A DNA stretch of 64,000 nucleotides from CAVRZR01 sp964354215. GTDB taxonomy: Bacteria; Actinomycetota; Coriobacteriia; Anaerosomatales; CAVRZR01. The stretch spans positions 17,589 through 81,588 of the forward strand of contig CAYGYT010000005.1 of NCBI GenBank assembly GCA_964354215.1, in the 5' to 3' direction. The stretch's first letter is position 1; the number at the start of each line of letters is the position of its first letter. The position numbers and the translations under genes were made by a program. The notes under the pieces are model-generated. The model was not told the origin of the DNA and made no database searches. It saw only the letters and a program-made list of their open reading frames with translations. This document shows, piece by piece, positions 24,844 through 33,597 of this stretch.

Positions 24844-25281
24844 ATGAACGTATGCTCAGATGAGAGCGAGATGAGCGCCGGGCGACGCGATGTGCATCGA
24901 GCCGGAGTGGCCCGTGTAGACGGCTCCGACAGCGCCGAGTGCGACATCCTGCAGGTCGACAGCGAGGCGGTCGCGCGGGCGCGGGCGTCTGTGCCCGACG
25001 AGCGAACCATCAAACGGGTGAGCGACATCTTCTCGGCGCTTGCGGATCCAACGCGGGTGCGCATCCTCCAGGCGCTTTCGGCCGAGGACCTGTGCGTGTG
25101 CGACATCGCAGCCGTGGCCCGCGTCTCGCAGTCGGCGGCAAGCCACCAGCTGAGGCTGCTCCGCGACCGCGATCTCGTGGCGTTCACGCGCGACGGGAAG
25201 CGCGCGGTCTACCGCCTGGCCGACGAGCACGTCCGGCTCTTGCTGGAGCAAGGACTCGCGCACGCGGCGGAGGCGAGGTGA
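24844..25281 (+). CDS. SmtB/CadC-type metal-responsive repressor (ArsR family)
   Basis: 145 residues, winged helix. It carries both metal sites known in this family. The alpha-3N site has LCVCD (Cys84, Cys86) with extra Cys at 4 and 33 in the N-terminal arm. The alpha-5 site fits D-x-H-x10-H-x2-E exactly (Asp127, His129, His140, Glu143). Such proteins leave DNA on binding Cd, Pb or Zn and derepress an efflux ATPase, which here follows after 4 nt. ATG 24844 is taken as the start; ATG 24871 (GAGAGCGAG upstream) is an alternative that would lose Cys4. Recognition helix: SQSAASHQLRLLRD. Confidence 0.88.
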   Translation: MNVCSDESEMSAGRRDVHRAGVARVDGSDSAECDILQVDSEAVARARASVPDERTIKRVSDIFSALADPTRVRILQALSAEDLCVCDIAAVARVSQSAASHQLRLLRDRDLVAFTRDGKRAVYRLADEHVRLLLEQGLAHAAEAR

Positions 25282-25285
25282 GCGC

Positions 25286-27910
25286 ATGAACGACGCGCAG
25301 CCGGCCACCACCTCGCAGATCCCCCTGCGCGTGCCCTCGCCGGTACACTGCGAGCGCTGTGTCGAGCGCGTATGCGAGGCCGTGCGGCACAGCCCCGGCG
25401 TGACCTCGGCGGAGTGTGATGCGCGCACGTCGATACTGACCGTTGTACACGACGCCTCGCGCGTGTCGCGGCGCGCGCTGGAGCGAGAGGTGGAGCGGCT
25501 CGGCTTCGAGGAGCCGCACGGGATCGAGCATGCCAGCTACCGGGTCACCGGTCTCGATTGACCCGACTGCGCGCGGACCGTGGCGAAGTCCGTCTCTCAG
25601 CTTCCCGGCATCATCTCGGCGGATCTCAACTTCGCATCGGGCGTGATGCTGCTCGAGTACGATCCCGCGCTCGATCCCCGTCGGACTGCGATGGCCCTCG
25701 TGCGCAAGGCGGGACACACCATCGAGCCCCTCGAAACACAGCGGGAAGAGGGCGTTGCGGTCTTCGAGAGTGCCGCAGACGACTGCTCTGAGTGCGCTGC
25801 CGCGGTGAGAGAGACGCTGGAGGCAGTGCCGGGGGTCGGGAGCGTGTTCTTCGAGCCAGGCGCCCGACGGTTTCGGGTAGGGTTCGACCCGAAGAGGCTT
25901 GTAGACGGTGTGCTTGCCGATGCGTTGCGCGCAGCGGGGCTCCCGGCGAGCCTCGTCGCTCGGCCTCCTGCCGAGACGGCCGAGCGGGTTCACTGGTGGA
26001 CGGAGAATCGGACCGAGATCGCGGTCATCGTCGGTGGCGGCCTCATAGCTGTGGCGTGGCTGCTGGGGCGGATCTCGCTTCCGGAGTGGACTACGACGCT
26101 GGTCTACGCCGCGGCCATCCTTGTGAGCGGCACGGTGACGTGGCGACGAGCGGTCGTTTCCGTCCAGGCGCGCACGATCGACATGAACGTCCTCATGAGC
26201 GTTGCCGTTCTCGGCGCCGTGGCGATCGGCGAGTGGAGCGAAGCCGCGGCGGTCATCTGGCTCTTCGCGCTTGGGGGCCTGTTGGAGTCGAGGTCGCTCG
26301 CTCGCACTCGCCGGTCCATACGCGATCTCATGGATCTCACGCCGGCGACGGCGCTCGTCCGCCGCGACGGAGAGGTGGTCGAGGTCTCGCCAGCCGACGT
26401 GCGCGTCGGCGAGATCGTCGTGATACGACCTGGAGAACGAGTGCCTCTCGACGGCACGGTTTCGCTCGGGTTCTCTGCGGTGGACGAGTCGCCCATCACA
26501 GGTGAATCGGTCCCCGTCGACAAGCAGGAGGGCGACCCGGTGTACGCCGGGTCGCTTGCCACCACCGGTCTGCTCGAAGTCATCGCGAGCACGACGAGCA
26601 AGGACACGATGCTTGCCCGCATCGTCTACCTCGTGGAGGAGGCGCAGGCGAGCAAGGCCCCCTCGCAGCGCCTCGTGGACCGGTTCACCCGGTGGTACAC
26701 GCCCGCTGTCGTCGTGTTGTCGGCTGCCGTGGCGCTCGTCCCGCCGATAGCCGCGCGAATCCTCGGCACCGACTTTGGGAGTTCCGCCGAGTGGTTCTAT
26801 CGCGGTCTGGTCGTCCTCGTTGTCTCCTGTCCCTGCGCGCTCGTGATCTCCACCCCGGTGGCGATCGTGTCCGCGATCAGCAGGGCCGCCCGCGATGGCG
26901 TGCTTGTGAAGGGCGGCATCTTCGTGGAGCTTGCGGGGCGCGTGAGAGCAGTGGCGTTCGACAAGACGGGGACGCTCACGCAGGGACGGCCCGAGGTTGC
27001 CGACGTGGTGGCCCTCGACGGCGCGGACAGCGGACAGGTGATGGCGATCGCAGGCGCGCTCGAGGCGTACTCCACGCATCCACTCGCCACGGCGGTCGTG
27101 AGAGCGGCCGGCGACCTGTCGCGCGGCATTCGCGTGCGCGGGTTCACCGACCGGCCCGGGTTTGGCGTACGCGGCACGATTGCTGGTGTCGAATACGAGC
27201 TCGGAGGTACGCGCCTTCTCGAGCGGCTTACCGACGACGCTGCTCGAGGGGCGCACGAGACCGTGGCTGCTCAGGAGGCTGCCGGGCAGACGGCTCTCGT
27301 GCTCGTGAGCGACGGACAGCCGCTGGCGGTCATCGGTCTCGCCGACCAGGTACGCCGAGAGGCACGGACGGCTGTCGCTGGCCTTGACGGCCTCGGCATC
27401 GAGCACGTGGTAATGCTCACGGGTGACAACGAGCGGACCGCGGCAGCGGTGGGAACCGCCGCCGGAGTGCGCGAAGTCCGTGCTCGACTTCTACCCGAGG
27501 ACAAGACGGAGGCGGTGGGTGAGCTTCGGCGCCGATACGGCGTGGTGGCCATGGTCGGTGATGGCGTCAACGACGCGCCGTCGCTGGCGGCAGCCGATAT
27601 CGGCGTGGCGATGGGGGTTGCTGGCAGCGATACCGCGCTCGAAACCGCTGATGTCGCGCTTATGTCCGACGATCTCGAGGCACTGCCGAGGTTCTTCAAG
27701 CTCGGGCAGCGCACCGTACGCATCATCCTCGAGAACGTCGTGTTCTCGATCGCCATCAAGGCGGTGACGCTGGTACTCGCGATCCTCGGCATCGCTACGC
27801 TGTGGATGGCGGTGTTCGCCGACATGGGCGTGTCGCTGCTCGTCATCGCGAACAGCATGCGTTTGCTGCGTCGGGCAGGACGCGAGCGTCCGGCGCGGAA
27901 CTTCGCGTAG
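25286..27910 (+). CDS. Heavy-metal P-type ATPase, probable selenoprotein (UGA at codon 92)
   Basis: One frame of 875 codons, interrupted only by TGA at 25559-25561. Conventional calling would give two genes (25286-25561 and 25580-27910), but both are in the same frame. The TGA falls at the first metal-binding residue of the second HMA domain: VTGLD-[TGA]-PDCARTV, where relatives have GLDC-x-x-C. Read as Sec, the protein has three HMA domains with C22-E-R-C25, U92-P-D-C95 and C167-S-E-C170. The P1B core follows with TGES, the membrane CPC motif (515-517), phosphorylated Asp559 in DKTGT, the His-Pro pair in STHPLA and GDGVNDAP. It probably exports Zn, Cd or Pb. A SECIS-like hairpin lies downstream of the TGA. 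Alternatives are a point nonsense mutation or sequencing error. Confidence 0.8.
25573..25593 (+). promoter_or_regulatory. Bacterial SECIS-like hairpin
   Basis: A 6-bp stem GCGGAC (25573-25578) with GTCCGT (25588-25593) closes a 9-nt loop CGTGGCGAA. The stem base lies 11 nt after the TGA, and the apical loop begins 17 nt after it, with G at the second loop position. This fits the general form of bacterial SECIS elements: a short stem, apical loop about 16-37 nt from UGA, and an early loop G. Confidence 0.55.
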
Positions 27911-27933
27911 GGACACACAGGGCGGAGGTCGGC

Positions 27934-28281
27934 ATGGCAGAGACTGACAGCTTCATGCGATTCCTCGCAGCGTGGGCGCTCGTCCACGAGACCGCCGATG
28001 AGGGATGGAAGGCGGCCGTCGAGCGCGGCGAGACTCAAGCGCCGGGCACGATGAGCGAGGGGCCGGACGCCTTCGTCGACGGGCTCTCGGCGATGATCGC
28101 CGAGGAGAAGGAACGGCTGAAGGCCTCGCTGGCCTCTGGTGAGGTCGAGGCGCCCGGCAGCATGGCGAGCGTTTCCGAACACCTCGACGAGCTCCGGTTC
28201 GAGATCTCCGAGCTCCGCGGCCGGATCGAGTCGCTGCAGGCCTCTCTCGACGCGCTCGCTCGCCGCGACGACGAGCGCTAG
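27934..28281 (+). CDS. Small acidic coiled-coil protein
   Basis: 115 residues from ATG 27934 with GCGGAGG upstream. The sequence is acidic and helical. The last 50 residues form a likely coiled coil with heptad-like spacing (VSEHLDELRFEISELRGRIE, ending SLQASLDALARRDDER). Two similar segments with G-E-x-x-A-P-G-(T/S)-M occur near residues 30 and 70, suggesting an internal duplication. No catalytic motif or signal peptide. It lies 8 nt before the AarF-type kinase and may be its partner, for which there is no direct evidence. Family not recognised. Confidence 0.65.
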   Translation: MAETDSFMRFLAAWALVHETADEGWKAAVERGETQAPGTMSEGPDAFVDGLSAMIAEEKERLKASLASGEVEAPGSMASVSEHLDELRFEISELRGRIESLQASLDALARRDDER

Positions 28282-28288
28282 GCCCGCG

Positions 28289-29650
28289 ATGTCGGCTCGT
28301 TCGCGCCGGATCGCCGCCGTCTTCACGCGTGCCTCGCTGCGCGCGGGTTGGCGCTCGCGCTTCGGATTCGCACCCGCGCCCGCGAGACGCCAGGTGCTCG
28401 CGCAGGAGGTGCGGGTCGCCTTCGAGCAGCTCGGCCCCGCCTTCATCAAGCTCGGACAGCTCATGTCCGTTCGCCCCGACCTGTTCTCGCCCGAAGTCGT
28501 CTTTGAGATGGAGAAGCTGCAGGATTCCGTGCCCCCGCTACCCGTGGCCTCCATCAGGCGGGTGATCGAGCAGGAGTTCGGATGTGCAGCCGAGGACCTT
28601 TTCGCGACGTTCGACGACGTACCGGTCGCTTCGGCATCGATCGCTCAGGTCCATGGGGCGACTCTGACGACCCCGATCCGCCCCGTGTTCGGTCTCGAGA
28701 TGGCCGCGGGCACTGCGGTCGCCGTGAAAGTCGTGCGTCCGGGTGCAGAGGAGTCCATCCTTGCCGACATCGCCGAAGCGCGGCGCCTCGTTGAGCGCGT
28801 CGCCCGGGTCAGACGCCTGCGCCGCTTGAACCTCCCCGGATTCCTCGATGAGTTTGCGGCGTCGCTCGTAAGCGAGGTCGACCTCCGCAACGAAGGTCGG
28901 GTTGCCGATCGCTTCCGGTTCGACTTTCGCGACGATCCGCTGATGATCGTTCCGCGCGTGGCGTGGCCGCTCACGACCAAACGCGTCCTCACGAGCGAGT
29001 TCGTACACGGATGGCGCCTGTCCGAGATGAGCGAGGCTGAGCGCGCGGGCGTCGACGGCTACGCGCTCGCCGTCCACGGCGCGACCGTGTTCATGCGGCA
29101 GGTGCTCGTTTTGGGGAGGTTCCACGCCGACCTGCATCCCGCCAACCTGCTCGTCACGCCCGACAGCAAGGTGTGCTATCTCGACTTCGGCATCGTCGGT
29201 CGCACGACGCCCGGCGAGCGCATTGCCATCGCTCAGGTGCTCGCGGCGACGGTGTACGGGGACGCGGACCGCGCCTTGCGCTACTCGGCGGAACTCGGGC
29301 TCATGGTTCCGCCTGAGCTTCAGCATACCGTGCGCGATCATGTCGCGACCCTGCTCCACCAAACGATGGGCGGCTCGGGCGAGCCCGCGAACGTGAAACG
29401 GTTTGCGGTCGGATTCCTGTCGATGCTCGGTGACTACCAGATCCACGTGCCGATCGGCTACGGGTTGCTCATCAAGGCGCTCGTCACGGTCGAGGGTGTT
29501 GCGCGCCGCATCTACCCGCAGATCGACATCACGCAAGCTGCGAAGCCCTACGCGACGCAGCTCATCGCCCGGCGTATGCTGAGTCCCGGACGGCTGTCCG
29601 AGAAGCTGCCGGAGGCGATACGAGCGGGTTTGCTCGAACTCTCGTCTTGA
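28289..29650 (+). CDS. ABC1/AarF/UbiB-family atypical kinase
   Basis: 453 residues. Family hallmarks are the N-terminal KxGQ motif FIKLGQLMSVRPDLF, the Ala-rich nucleotide loop ASIAQVHGA, VAVKVVRP with the ion-pair Lys, and the catalytic HADLHPANLLV followed by YLDFGIVG. UbiB/AarF proteins support quinone synthesis or lipid handling, using ATPase-like activity more than protein kinase activity. It lacks the two C-terminal membrane helices common in longer UbiB proteins; only LLELSS remains after the kinase fold. It probably forms an operon with the preceding coiled-coil gene. Confidence 0.85.
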   Translation: MSARSRRIAAVFTRASLRAGWRSRFGFAPAPARRQVLAQEVRVAFEQLGPAFIKLGQLMSVRPDLFSPEVVFEMEKLQDSVPPLPVASIRRVIEQEFGCAAEDLFATFDDVPVASASIAQVHGATLTTPIRPVFGLEMAAGTAVAVKVVRPGAEESILADIAEARRLVERVARVRRLRRLNLPGFLDEFAASLVSEVDLRNEGRVADRFRFDFRDDPLMIVPRVAWPLTTKRVLTSEFVHGWRLSEMSEAERAGVDGYALAVHGATVFMRQVLVLGRFHADLHPANLLVTPDSKVCYLDFGIVGRTTPGERIAIAQVLAATVYGDADRALRYSAELGLMVPPELQHTVRDHVATLLHQTMGGSGEPANVKRFAVGFLSMLGDYQIHVPIGYGLLIKALVTVEGVARRIYPQIDITQAAKPYATQLIARRMLSPGRLSEKLPEAIRAGLLELSS

Positions 29651-29709
29651 ACGAAGGCGGGGGGACGAACGGCGCGTACGCCAGCGACCTGCGCGCGGCG
29701 CCGGAGTCG

Positions 29710-30324
29710 CTACAGCGTCTCGTTGAGGCTTCCGGTGCGGTACCCCTCGAGGTCCTGCGCGACGTACGCGAAGCCAGCGTTCTTGATTGCTTCGGTTATC
29801 GAAGCCCGCATGGCCCACGCCCGTTCCATCTCCTGCGGGTCTACCTCGACTCGGCCCACGTCGCCGTGCGCTCTGACTCGGAACTGCCGCAGACCTAGTG
29901 CTCGCAGCGCCTTCTCGGCGGTGGCGACCATGGCGAGGCGCTCCTCGGTAATGGCCTCCCCGTANNNNNNNNNNNNNNNNNNNNNNNNNNNNNNNNNNNN
30001 NNNNNNNNNNNNNNNNNNNNNNNNNNNNNNNNNNNNNNNNNNNNNNNNNNNNNNNNNNNNNNNNACGAGGAGCGCGAACAGCTCCGATTTGCAGTGATAG
30101 CAGCGCTCGGGCGAGTTCTCCCGGAACGCCGGGTCGACGAGCTCGCTTGTCTCAACCTCGAGGAGGCGAAGTCCCAGTTCGTGCGCGAGCTGGCGCGCCT
30201 GCAGGATCTCGCTTTCGGGGTACGTGTCCGACGTTGCGAGTGCCGCGACGCACTTCTCGCCGAGAACAGCGTGCGCCGCGACCGCGAGCAAGGTCGAGTC
30301 GACGCCACCAGAGTAGGCGACCAA
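29710..30324 (-). CDS. larE: LarE-like sulfur transferase (contains an assembly gap)
   Basis: PP-loop pyrophosphatase-type protein. The ATP motif VAYSGGVDSTLLA is at the N-terminus. The sequence ERCYHCKSELF carries the Cys used in sulfur sacrifice or cluster binding, and the C-terminal DLEGYRTGSLNE is typical of LarE. LarE builds the nickel-pincer cofactor of lactate racemase. The gap removes the centre; family length of about 270 suggests more than 33 residues are missing. The listed start is TTG 30324, but about 20 residues of amphipathic helix in frame upstream (DSSQRYEALLARLAELESLL) suggest the real start is a CTG at 30384 after GAGGG. No larA, larB or larC is visible here. Confidence 0.78.
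   Translation of the reverse strand: MVAYSGGVDSTLLAVAAHAVLGEKCVAALATSDTYPESEILQARQLAHELGLRLLEVETSELVDPAFRENSPERCYHCKSELFALLXXXXXXXXXXXXXXXXXXXXXXXXXXXXXXXXXXYGEAITEERLAMVATAEKALRALGLRQFRVRAHGDVGRVEVDPQEMERAWAMRASITEAIKNAGFAYVAQDLEGYRTGSLNETL
29965..30064. other. Assembly gap (100 N)
   Basis: A 100-N placeholder inside larE. No repeat is evident at its edges. True length unknown. Confidence 0.95.
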
Positions 30325-30504
30325 GAGGCTCTCCAGCTCAGCTAGACGCGCGAGGAGGGCCTCGTATCGTTGCGAGCTGTCCAGTGCGATCCCTCACCCC
30401 ATGCAGAAGAGCCTTGAGTATACCCCCGCGAGGCTCGGCCCGGCGTGTGGGGAAGAATGGAAGGGGGCCCGCGTGGGGCCCGTTCTCGAGCCGAGGAGGA
30501 ACAC

Positions 30505-32541
30505 GTGAGCGATCCATCCGGTCCAGACCCGTCTGAGCTGGCCGAGGAACAAGTTTCCGCAGACGACTCCGCTGTTGGCCCAGAGGTTGTGGTCCCACCG
30601 CCGGCGGAGCTTGCCGAGCGCGCCGTGGTGTCGGGTTTCGACGACTATCAGGCTCGCTACGACGCCTCGATCGCCGACCCCGACCGCTTCTGGGGCGACG
30701 CGGCTCGCGAGTACCTGACGTGGATGAAGCCGTTCACGAAGGTGGCCGAAGGCGGATTCGAGCATCTCGACTACACCTGGTTCGCCGACGGCGAGCTGAA
30801 CGCCTCGGCGAACTGCCTCGACCGGCACCTCGGCACGTGGCGTTCGACCAAGGCGGCGCTCATCTGGGAGGGCGACGACGCGTCGTCGCGCACGTTCACG
30901 TACCAGCAGCTGCATCACGAGGTGTGCCGGTTCGCTAACGTGCTCCGCAAGAAGCGCGTCGAGAAGGGCGACCGCGTCGCGATCTACCTGCCGATGGTGC
31001 CCGAGCTCGTCATCGCGATGCTCGCGTGCGCACGCATAGGCGCCGTGCATTCGGTCGTGTTCGGCGGTTTCTCGGCAAGCGCGCTTCGGGGCAGGATCCA
31101 GGACTGTGGCGCGAAGCTCCTCATCACCGCCGATGAGGGAATTCGCGGCGGACGCAAGGTGCCGCTGAAGGCGGCGGCCGACGAGGCGCTCTTCGAATGC
31201 CCAAGCGTCGAGGCCTGCGTGGTCGTGAAGCGCGGTGCTGGCGACGTAGACATGGAGCCCGGGCGTGACACGTGGTGGTATCACGAGATGAGCGCACCCG
31301 AGGTGCGCGGGAAGAGCGATCCGGAGCCGATGGGTGCCGAGGACCCGCTCTTCATTCTCTACACGTCGGGGTCGACCGGTACCCCGAAGGGCGTGCTTCA
31401 CACGACCGCCGGCTACCTGCTCTATGCAGCGCTCACCTTCAAGACGGTGTTCGACTACCGCGACGAGGACGTCTTCTGGTGCACCGCCGACATCGGGTGG
31501 GTCACGGGTCACAGCTACATCGTGTACGGGCCCCTCGCGGCGGGTGCGACCACGCTCATGTTCGAAGGCGTGCCTACCTGGCCCGATCCCGCGCGCTTCT
31601 GGGCCGTCGTCGAGAAGTACCGCGTGAACTCGTTCTACACCGCGCCGACGGTGCTTCGCTCGCTTCAACGCCACGGTGACGGGTGGCCGGGGCGCTACGA
31701 CGTGACGAGCCTGAGGCTCCTCGGAACAGTAGGCGAGCCCATCAACCCCGAGGTGTGGCTGTGGTATCGCCGGGTGATCGGGCGTGACGAGGTGCCTGTG
31801 ATCGACACGTACTGGCAGACCGAGACGGGCGGGTTCGTGATCACGCCGCTCCCGGGCGCGATCCCCCTCAAGCCGGGTTCGGCGACCGTGCCGTTCTTCG
31901 GCGTGAAGCCTTCGGTGCTCAAAGAGGACGGATCACCCGCCGAGGTCAACGAAGGCGGGCTCCTCTGCATCGACCGCCCGTGGCCGGGGATGTTCCGCCG
32001 CGTGTGGGGCGACGCGGACAACGCACGGATGCGGGAGACGTACTTCGAGCGCTTCCCCGGGCGCTACTTCACCGGTGACGGCGCGCGAGTCGACGAGGAC
32101 GGCTACTACTGGCTTCTGGGCAGGGTGGACGACGTTATCAACGTGTCGGGTCACCGCCTCGGGACCGCCGAGATCGAGAGCGCGCTCGTGAGTCACGAAG
32201 CCGTGAGTGAGGCGGCGGTGGTTGGGTTCCCGCATCCCGTCAAGGGGGAGGGCATCCATGCCTACGTCGTGCTGAGAGACGGGCAGGCGGCGTCCGAGGA
32301 CCTCGCCAAGATCCTGTCCGGGCACGTCCGCAAGCTCATTGGGCCGATTGCGAAGCCAGATCGGATCCAGTTCTCGGCGGATTTGCCCAAGACGCGCTCA
32401 GGCAAGATCATGCGGCGCATCCTGCGCAAGATCGCTTCGGGCGTGAGCGACACGGAGGAGTTCGGAGACCTCTCAACGCTCGCCGACCCGAAGGTCGTGA
32501 AGGACCTGCTGTCGGGCGCGGAAACGTACGACAGGCCATGA
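30505..32541 (+). CDS. acs: Acetyl-CoA synthetase (AMP-forming)
   Basis: 678 residues. It activates acetate via acetyl-AMP to acetyl-CoA. The ANL-family core includes the P-loop YTSGSTGTPKG, the acetate/CoA-specific DIGWVTGHSY, the motif DTYWQTETGG and the hinge YWLLGRVDDVINVSGHR. It also has PKTRSGKIMRR with the catalytic Lys that is acetylated in regulation. The start is GTG 30505, 5 nt after GAGGAGG; a frame to 30445 lacks support. It carries about 30 extra N-terminal residues (acidic, Pro-rich) compared with E. coli Acs. It is divergent from larE; a GGGCCC...GGGCCC hairpin precedes it. Confidence 0.95.
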   Translation: MSDPSGPDPSELAEEQVSADDSAVGPEVVVPPPAELAERAVVSGFDDYQARYDASIADPDRFWGDAAREYLTWMKPFTKVAEGGFEHLDYTWFADGELNASANCLDRHLGTWRSTKAALIWEGDDASSRTFTYQQLHHEVCRFANVLRKKRVEKGDRVAIYLPMVPELVIAMLACARIGAVHSVVFGGFSASALRGRIQDCGAKLLITADEGIRGGRKVPLKAAADEALFECPSVEACVVVKRGAGDVDMEPGRDTWWYHEMSAPEVRGKSDPEPMGAEDPLFILYTSGSTGTPKGVLHTTAGYLLYAALTFKTVFDYRDEDVFWCTADIGWVTGHSYIVYGPLAAGATTLMFEGVPTWPDPARFWAVVEKYRVNSFYTAPTVLRSLQRHGDGWPGRYDVTSLRLLGTVGEPINPEVWLWYRRVIGRDEVPVIDTYWQTETGGFVITPLPGAIPLKPGSATVPFFGVKPSVLKEDGSPAEVNEGGLLCIDRPWPGMFRRVWGDADNARMRETYFERFPGRYFTGDGARVDEDGYYWLLGRVDDVINVSGHRLGTAEIESALVSHEAVSEAAVVGFPHPVKGEGIHAYVVLRDGQAASEDLAKILSGHVRKLIGPIAKPDRIQFSADLPKTRSGKIMRRILRKIASGVSDTEEFGDLSTLADPKVVKDLLSGAETYDRP

Positions 32542-32638
32542 GCCTGCTCCAGGGCGAGCGCGGTGCGTGGACCGCGTTGGTGGGTATCATCTTGTGATCT
32601 ACTGAGACCAATGTGCTGATCCCAATGGGAGGACACCG

Positions 32639-32887
32639 ATGAGCCCCATGACCGTCTTCTGGTTCGTGTTGCTAGCAGCTGCGGTCGCGGTGTTCGGCGT
32701 GCTTATCGCCAGACAGATGCGGGGCGGCAAGGAAGCACCGGGCATGCCGATGGACGTGAGCACCAGCAACCACGACGAACCGCTCGAGGACACCGCGAAG
32801 TCTCTCGATGCGCCGCGTCACGTGAAGAGCGGTCTCGCCGATGCTCACGGCTACGACGACATCCACCGTACACTTGGTGGCGAGTAG
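32639..32887 (+). CDS. Small single-span membrane protein
   Basis: 82 residues with GGGAGG 7 nt before the ATG. One N-terminal membrane segment (TVFWFVLLAAAVAVFGVLIA) is followed by a basic R-Q-M-R-G-G-K stop-transfer and a polar cytoplasmic tail. It is not like the shadow frames around it in composition, and the strong ribosome-binding site supports it. A TATCAT -10-like box lies near 32586. Function unknown. Confidence 0.6.
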   Translation: MSPMTVFWFVLLAAAVAVFGVLIARQMRGGKEAPGMPMDVSTSNHDEPLEDTAKSLDAPRHVKSGLADAHGYDDIHRTLGGE

Positions 32888-32902
32888 TAGCGCTGCGCGA
32901 TG

Positions 32903-32927
32903 GCGAGCGGCAGCGGCTACTGCTCGC
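32903..32927. terminator. Convergent terminator
   Basis: Stem GCGAGC (32903-32908) with GCTCGC (32922-32927) and inner GCAG/CTGC pairing, between the small membrane protein and the convergent adenosyltransferase gene. Confidence 0.5.
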
Positions 32928-33502
32928 TAGGCCTGCGGCGTCTGCCCCGGCTGCGAGGCGTCCCGGTCCCAGCGCGTCTCGGCCACACCCTCGAGTGCGA
33001 GTGAGGCCCTCGCGGCTGCGAACAGTGTGTCCGACAGTCGGTTCAAGAAGCGCGCGACGCTCTCATCGCCGTCGTGTTTGGGGTCGAGCGCCACGACGCG
33101 GCGCTCCGCGCGGCGCACGATCGTGCGCGCCACGTGCAGCCTCGCGGCCAACTCGCTTCCCCCGGGCAGGATGAAGTGATCGAGCGGCCCGGCGAGGCGT
33201 TCGAAGTGGTCGATGGCCCGTTCCAACGCGTACACGTCGGCCTCATCCGCATCTGTGGTGCGCTCTGATCGAGCCTCGGGGGGAGTGGCGAGATGGCTCG
33301 AGCAGTTGAAGAGCCGCTGCTGCGCGAAGAGCAGGGTCTCGCGCATGTCGCCGTCTGACACGAGCGCGAGTGCGAGGCCGACCGCGCTATTGGCCTCGTC
33401 GACCGTGCCGTAGGCCTCGACCCGCGGGTCGGCCTTGCTCACCCGCTCGCCGTCCGCGAGTGAGGTCTCGCCTGTGTCACCGGTACGCGTGTAGATGGTC
33501 AT
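32927..33502 (-). CDS. Cob(I)alamin adenosyltransferase, PduO type
   Basis: 191 residues, ATG 33502 with GGGAG upstream. It transfers adenosyl from ATP to cob(I)alamin. The N-terminal ATP site YTRTGDTGETSL and the region VEAYGTVDEANSAVG are diagnostic. The helical bundle follows with FILPGGSELAARLHVARTIVRRAERRVV and the closing FLNRLSDTLFAAAR. It is the last gene of the minus-strand run amt-glnB-amt-glnB-glnD, 95 nt after glnD, but has no functional link to nitrogen control that I can see. Its frame is open upstream through glnD, which is an artefact of GC-rich DNA. Confidence 0.92.
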   Translation of the reverse strand: MTIYTRTGDTGETSLADGERVSKADPRVEAYGTVDEANSAVGLALALVSDGDMRETLLFAQQRLFNCSSHLATPPEARSERTTDADEADVYALERAIDHFERLAGPLDHFILPGGSELAARLHVARTIVRRAERRVVALDPKHDGDESVARFLNRLSDTLFAAARASLALEGVAETRWDRDASQPGQTPQA

Positions 33503-33597
33503 GAGGTGGCTCCCGCAGTCGGCACGTCGATTCGTACTGAATCGTACCTCGTTGGGTCGGGCCGACGCATGAAAGCGAGCCGTCGTGGCACGCCCGG

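Noticed and set aside
25559..25580. Two separate genes: a small HMA protein and an ATPase starting at GTG 25580
   Set aside because: Both parts are in the same frame and the junction reconstructs an HMA motif with only the Cys codon replaced by TGA. A GTG start at 25580 would delete the metal-binding loop and lacks a ribosome-binding site. Kept as an alternative only.
29647..29898. An 83-codon frame after the AarF-type gene, overlapping it by 4 nt
   Set aside because: It runs antisense through the conserved C-terminus of larE.
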